This document shows, one piece after another, positions 58,395 to 64,000 of a DNA stretch of 64,000 nt. Below the pieces are notes generated by a model. The model did not search any database and had not been told where the DNA came from. It saw only the letters and a program-made list of their open reading frames with translations. The stretch's first letter is position 1. Each line of letters starts with the position of its first letter. The position numbers and the translations under genes are program-made. This DNA comes from Macrophomina tecta (taxonomy: Eukaryota; Ascomycota; Dothideomycetes; Botryosphaeriales; Botryosphaeriaceae), in assembly GCA_024180945.1 (NCBI GenBank), contig JAKSGN010000005.1, positions 1,550,001-1,614,000 on the forward strand, in the 5' to 3' direction.

Positions 58395-59388
58395 CTACTC
58401 CACATGCCCCATGTCGTTATCCGTTCCCGAAGTAGTCAGGCGAATACCTGGCACTCTGGTGCACTTCGCAAGGCGAAGCAGCAGCACTCCGGCTTCCTTC
58501 TCATTCGCCGGGAGATTCGCTTCAAGAGTGCGCGCCCTCGGCACGGGTTCGAGACCTTTGACATTTGTTAATGTAGAGCGGCGGGCCGGCGGTTGCTCGA
58601 ACTGCTTCAGGCTCGTGCGGAGGCGAGTGATGATACCCTCGTTTTTGCCGACCTTTGAGATCAGGCCGTTGAACAATTTGCGCTGCCTCCTTGGATCCTT
58701 CTTGCGGCTGACGCGCTCGGAGATTGAGAGCTCGGCGCGGTTTAGTGAGGTTGTGACGTCGCGTGTGACAGGCTTGCCTGGGGGTGCGGGTGCGGAGCCC
58801 GGCTCGTGGATCGTGGGACGTGGCTTCTCGTGAGGAAACTTGCAGTTTGTAGATTGGGTGCTAGTGGATGTGGTGGCGGTAGGCTGGCTGTGAAGGCTAT
58901 GATAGGTAGCGAAAGACGACGGGTTGAGCGGCGCCATGACTGCAGTGCCAGAGACGGGTTGACTGAGCAGCTTTTCTCTCTCACCGGATTCGGCTTTCGA
59001 GTTGCCGGCGCCCAGAGGCAGAGAGACATCCTCTTTGAATGGAAGTTCGGGGAGGCATGTAGAGTCAACGTTGCGGACGGCATGATGGTTCAGGCATTTG
59101 GAGAAGAGAGACTGCTGACGAGGCGAGATAGCAGACTTCTTCAGGTTGGCTTTCCTCCTATTTTAAGAGGCGGGTTTCGAGGCAGGGCCAAGCGTGTCGT
59201 TAGTCCGGCTAGCAGTCGGGCGAGAGTGAAGGATGGCGTGGGCGACAGCAGAAGGCTGCGCAGTGGCCGGGCTCAGGTGCGCCGGCGAGTCTGGCGGTGC
59301 GGGTCGAGCGCCGTCTGCAGTTACAATAACTGGGTCCTCGGGGCGGGTAGTAAAGAGAGAGCTACAAACCGTCAGGATTGCCATCCAT
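58395..59388 (-). CDS. Hypothetical basic protein, N-terminus uncertain
   Basis: Not recognised. A minus-strand frame is open from 59162 to the stop at 58395 (about 255 codons), with an internal ATG at 58937 giving 180 aa. Content is Lys/Arg/Ser/Pro-rich, with predicted helices around RKKDPRRQRKLFNGLISKV and NEKEAGVLLLRLAK. Upstream residues such as FKEDVSLPLGAGNSKAE also look coding, so the gene probably starts further up. One model that keeps frame begins ATG at 59388, ends its first exon at 59370 and resumes at 59149 (intron of 220 bp); it is a guess. A competing plus-strand frame looks less protein-like. Confidence 0.45.
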
Positions 59389-59643
59389 GACTGCAGACGG
59401 AGGGAATCTGTGAGAAGTGCGGTCTTAGCGTCAGTCAGAGATGGTGGTGGTGCCGGAGATTGTTGGAATGAAGAAGGAACTAGAAGGAAGAGGCAGGAGG
59501 TGATTGACCAGGATAGAGAAGGGTCCTCCCGAAAAGGAAGTTACGACCCCGTCGCATGCACTGCAAGCTGTGTCAACTGTTTGCTCAATAAAACAACGTC
59601 GACTTGGCATGTGCGGTCAGCAACGGTATCTTTTTCTTTCCGG

Positions 59644-59663
59644 AAAAAAAAAAAAAAAAAAAA
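59644..59663 (+). repeat. A20 homopolymer
   Basis: Twenty consecutive A residues in noncoding DNA about 960 bp upstream of CYP51. Confidence 0.95.
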
Positions 59664-60532
59664 GCAAAAGGAGAGGGGAAAACAAAAAGGTAACCATACC
59701 CTTTCCCCAAGACGCGGCTATAGGTTCACTTGCACCCGACCTACCCGTCCGTAGATCATGCACATGACCAGATTGGTTTCAGCGCAAAGCCTTAGGAACT
59801 TAGACCCGAACTGGCCCAGTCCGGACATGGTAATATCGGTACCTGTCCAGGCACAGCCCATTGGAAGCTCCAGCAACTTCCGCTGAACCATGCAGTTACG
59901 CTGGGGCAGAACGCCACCCGCCATACTTTGTACTGCAGGGAGTCCCCTATTGAAGCCGGAGAAGAACGCGCGAAGCCAGTCGGGGCCGGCATCGGGCTCG
60001 GCGGCTTCCATGGGCCGAGGGAAGAGGCGCGACGACCTCAACGTTGCTGCTGATTCGCGCTTGTCACCGCCACATCACTTCACTGTCCCGTCTACGCATT
60101 CGCAGCGGACACAGATCTAATTGTGCTCGGTCTCCGCTGACGTTGCATTGCATCCCCGGCAACCGTGCGTCTGCCCAAGCTGCGGCGGTGGGTCTCGTAT
60201 TCTACTCCAATGGCCTCTTGACCGGTACGAGACCGGCTGTTTCGGCAAGATTGGTCTCTTCACCAATTCACTCTAAATAAGCCGTTTGGTGCCTTCTATT
60301 GGAGAAAATTCAGGTCACAACAACCCGTTCTGTTTTTTCTCTCTCGCTCAGTATTAAATACCGCCCAGAACGCGCATGAGGCTGAACAGCTACAAACTTT
60401 GAAATGAGCCTCAGATAGCGCCCGCCCTCCTCATTCGTCCGCATTCCTTTGCACACGGACACTAGCATCCTGCAGAAGGCTCACCAGCGAGACATCACGG
60501 CGACCGGCCCAGCGGTTTCCCGAAGCGCGCTT

Positions 60533-60544
60533 CATCGTACGATG
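60533..60544. promoter_or_regulatory. Perfect 12-bp palindrome in the CYP51 promoter
   Basis: CATCGTACGATG is its own reverse complement and lies 26 bp upstream of the TATA box. CYP51 genes are controlled by sterol-responsive factors (SREBP or Upc2 type), and a dimer-binding site would look like this. No binding factor is assigned. Confidence 0.35.
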
Positions 60545-60570
60545 CCTTGCGTGGCTGCCTTCCATCCGTG

Positions 60571-60576
60571 TATAAA
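60571..60576 (+). promoter_or_regulatory. TATA box of CYP51
   Basis: TATAAAG lies about 50 nt upstream of the CYP51 ATG, which implies a very short 5' UTR. Confidence 0.55.
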
Positions 60577-60626
60577 GCAGCTTCCCCCGCGGCCCTCGGA
60601 GCCTCTCGAAATCCCAAGACAGCACC

Positions 60627-62325
<1,699 letters not shown>

Positions 62326-64000
62326 AAGGCTACGCTACATGCATGCAGTACAATGTTCGGAATTTGCATCATGCTTCCAGGCATCATATCGATTCGCTAC
62401 CCAAGGAAAGCAGTCTTTTCGATCAACTAGTTACAAGATGGTACTATAATGAAAAACATCATCGTCACCCTTCCAAGCCGTCCATAGTTTGGCCTTCTTC
62501 TCTGTGGCTACGCCCGTCCGGCCTCTCGGACCCTTGTTCCACGGATGGCGCTGCGCCAGTCATTCCACCCACGCACTCTCCCTCAGCTGGCAGAGCCGCA
62601 GCGCAAACCGAGCAGCGCCCAAACCGCAGCCCGTGGCAAAGAGCCGGCACCATGGCCTTCCGCCGGCCAGAGGTGCCGATGCGTCAGCGCGTACGTACAG
62701 CTGACCACCATAACGAGCAATCCCGCTTGCTCTGAACCCTGAATCCCGTCCTCGCTCGCCGCCCCCCGAAAAAGAAACACCAACCCCCAACCTACAAGGC
62801 AGATAAATCAGAGAACATCCTTGCAACCGCTTCCCCCATCGGTCTTGGGGGCCAATTCATCTCCGCCCGAACGGAACAGGCGCCCTCCTCCAGGGTGGGG
62901 CTGAGACTAAAAACGGAAACATCGCTAGATGCGGCACAGCGTATCAGCGCGTGCGCGGGGCTTAGGAAGAAAAGACCAAAAAAAAAAAAAAAAAATTAAG
63001 TGCCCCCTGCGGAACAAAGTTCGCGTGGGATGACGCGAGGGGCACGGGTTCCGCAGAAGTGTGAGCAAAGAATGCTGACGGGCGGGCGGCGTGCGTGCAG
63101 CAACGTTGAGGCGCAACGGCGGCGAGGATCAGTTCGTGATCGAAACGTGTGTACATCTGCGTATTAGTGGTTCGTATCTCAGGCTTGGGGGCCTGAACGC
63201 AGGATCCCAGGAGGTCGCGTTCCGCCACGCCGTGACTGGCCCGTTGTGCCACTGGAGGCTGGTATTGGTTCGTTTGGTTGAGAACTAGATGTTTCTGCGG
63301 CATTGTGGGGGTAAGAGGGGGCTTGCGGGAGGATCGTTCATGGCCCTCTTGCCCCACTGCGGACACCGACTCTCAGGATCGACGAGGCGGTCACTGCGCC
63401 GGATTGCTTGGGTGATGATGCGCTTGAAGGCGAAAGGATCATGATCACCTGCAGGACGCGTATATTTCCTGACACTATGAAGATGACGACGACGCATGTG
63501 GACGTTTTAACTGAAATTTCGATAATGAATTCTGGTTCCTCAATTTGGCTGGGATTCAGTCAAGAGGCACTTCCAATCCCCAGTGCATGAACTCGATACG
63601 CAGTTGGGATGGAACACTAAGAGGTTGATTACGTGCCAGGATGGACACGGGCCTCGATCCAGAGCCGATTTTCAAAATACTCTGCACTGCGTCGTGCAGT
63701 GAATTCCCGCTGGTCCATCTAAATCACCATCAAGCTATAAGAGCACAGAACCTTGAGGCTGGCGCTACTGTCGCCATCCGCGCATGGTGGCAGTGGAGGA
63801 CGCTCAGAATATGGTCAAAGCTGTGAAACAAAGCAGTGGCGCTATCGGAACACGGACCGTTCCGTCATCGTCGTCGATTCAAGACATCTCTACAGACATA
63901 TTAGCAGGTACAAGCAGGCATCGTCAGACACCAGGCTACAGTATCTGAAGCAACCGCGATACTGATTAATGCAGGTTGAAGCGTGTTCTAGCGAGGTCCA
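62326..64000. other. No gene recognised to window end
   Basis: About 1.7 kb downstream of CYP51, with an A18 tract at 62978-62995. Frames are short on both strands and show no domain or splice pattern. Confidence 0.45.

Larger units (their letters stand above)
59389..60626. other. Upstream region of CYP51
   Basis: About 1.24 kb. It contains an A20 tract (59644-59663), a 12-bp palindrome and a TATA box close to the CYP51 start. I see no promoter tandem duplication of the kind linked to azole resistance. Confidence 0.5.

Overview
The window reads as nuclear DNA of a filamentous ascomycete (Pezizomycotina). Its genes have several short introns, mostly 48-100 bp, with GT..AG ends and CTAAC/CTGAC-type branch points. 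It also carries Zn2Cys6 regulators, a SAT4/Pth11-like rhodopsin-domain membrane protein, and fungal P450, GH51 and GH127 enzymes. I lean towards Dothideomycetes, but that is only an impression. I found no rRNA, tRNA, CRISPR array or intact transposon. All exon coordinates are my own manual splicing: each model keeps frame across its junctions unless stated, but none is confirmed by transcripts.

Region 1 (about 0.6-27.4 kb) is accessory in character and rich in secreted proteins. In order it holds a microsomal P450 (-), a secreted GH51 alpha-L-arabinofuranosidase (-), a secreted three-module Cys-rich protein I cannot place (-), a small Cys-rich membrane-anchored surface protein (+), a secreted GH127-type beta-L-arabinofuranosidase (-), a large repeat-bearing cell-wall-type protein (+), a secreted PAF-acetylhydrolase-like esterase (-), a Zn2Cys6 regulator (+), a badly decayed MFS sugar transporter (+), and a second Zn2Cys6 regulator (+) that is intact except for one frameshift. 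Together they look like arabinan and arabinoside release plus cell-surface functions, with uptake and regulation partly decayed.

Region 2 (27.4-31.2 kb) is a gene-poor, locally AT-richer stretch in which I see no convincing gene.

Region 3 (31.2-62.3 kb) is mostly housekeeping: an F-box/LRR-like protein, the DNA-repair enzyme TDP1, a crotonase-family enoyl-CoA isomerase/hydratase, KTI12, a small unknown protein, a DUF3431 type II membrane protein, a large F-box protein, the plasma-membrane t-SNARE Sso1, ELP2, URM1, a SAT4-like membrane protein, a hypothetical basic protein and the sterol 14-alpha-demethylase CYP51. ELP2 and URM1 are divergent across 334 bp and KTI12 lies 14 kb away. All three serve modification of the wobble uridine (U34) of tRNAs. 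From 62.3 kb to the end I see no supported gene.

The most unusual items are the tandem-module secreted protein at 6976-9777, the transporter pseudogene with its neighbouring frameshifted regulator, and the grouping of tRNA-U34 genes.
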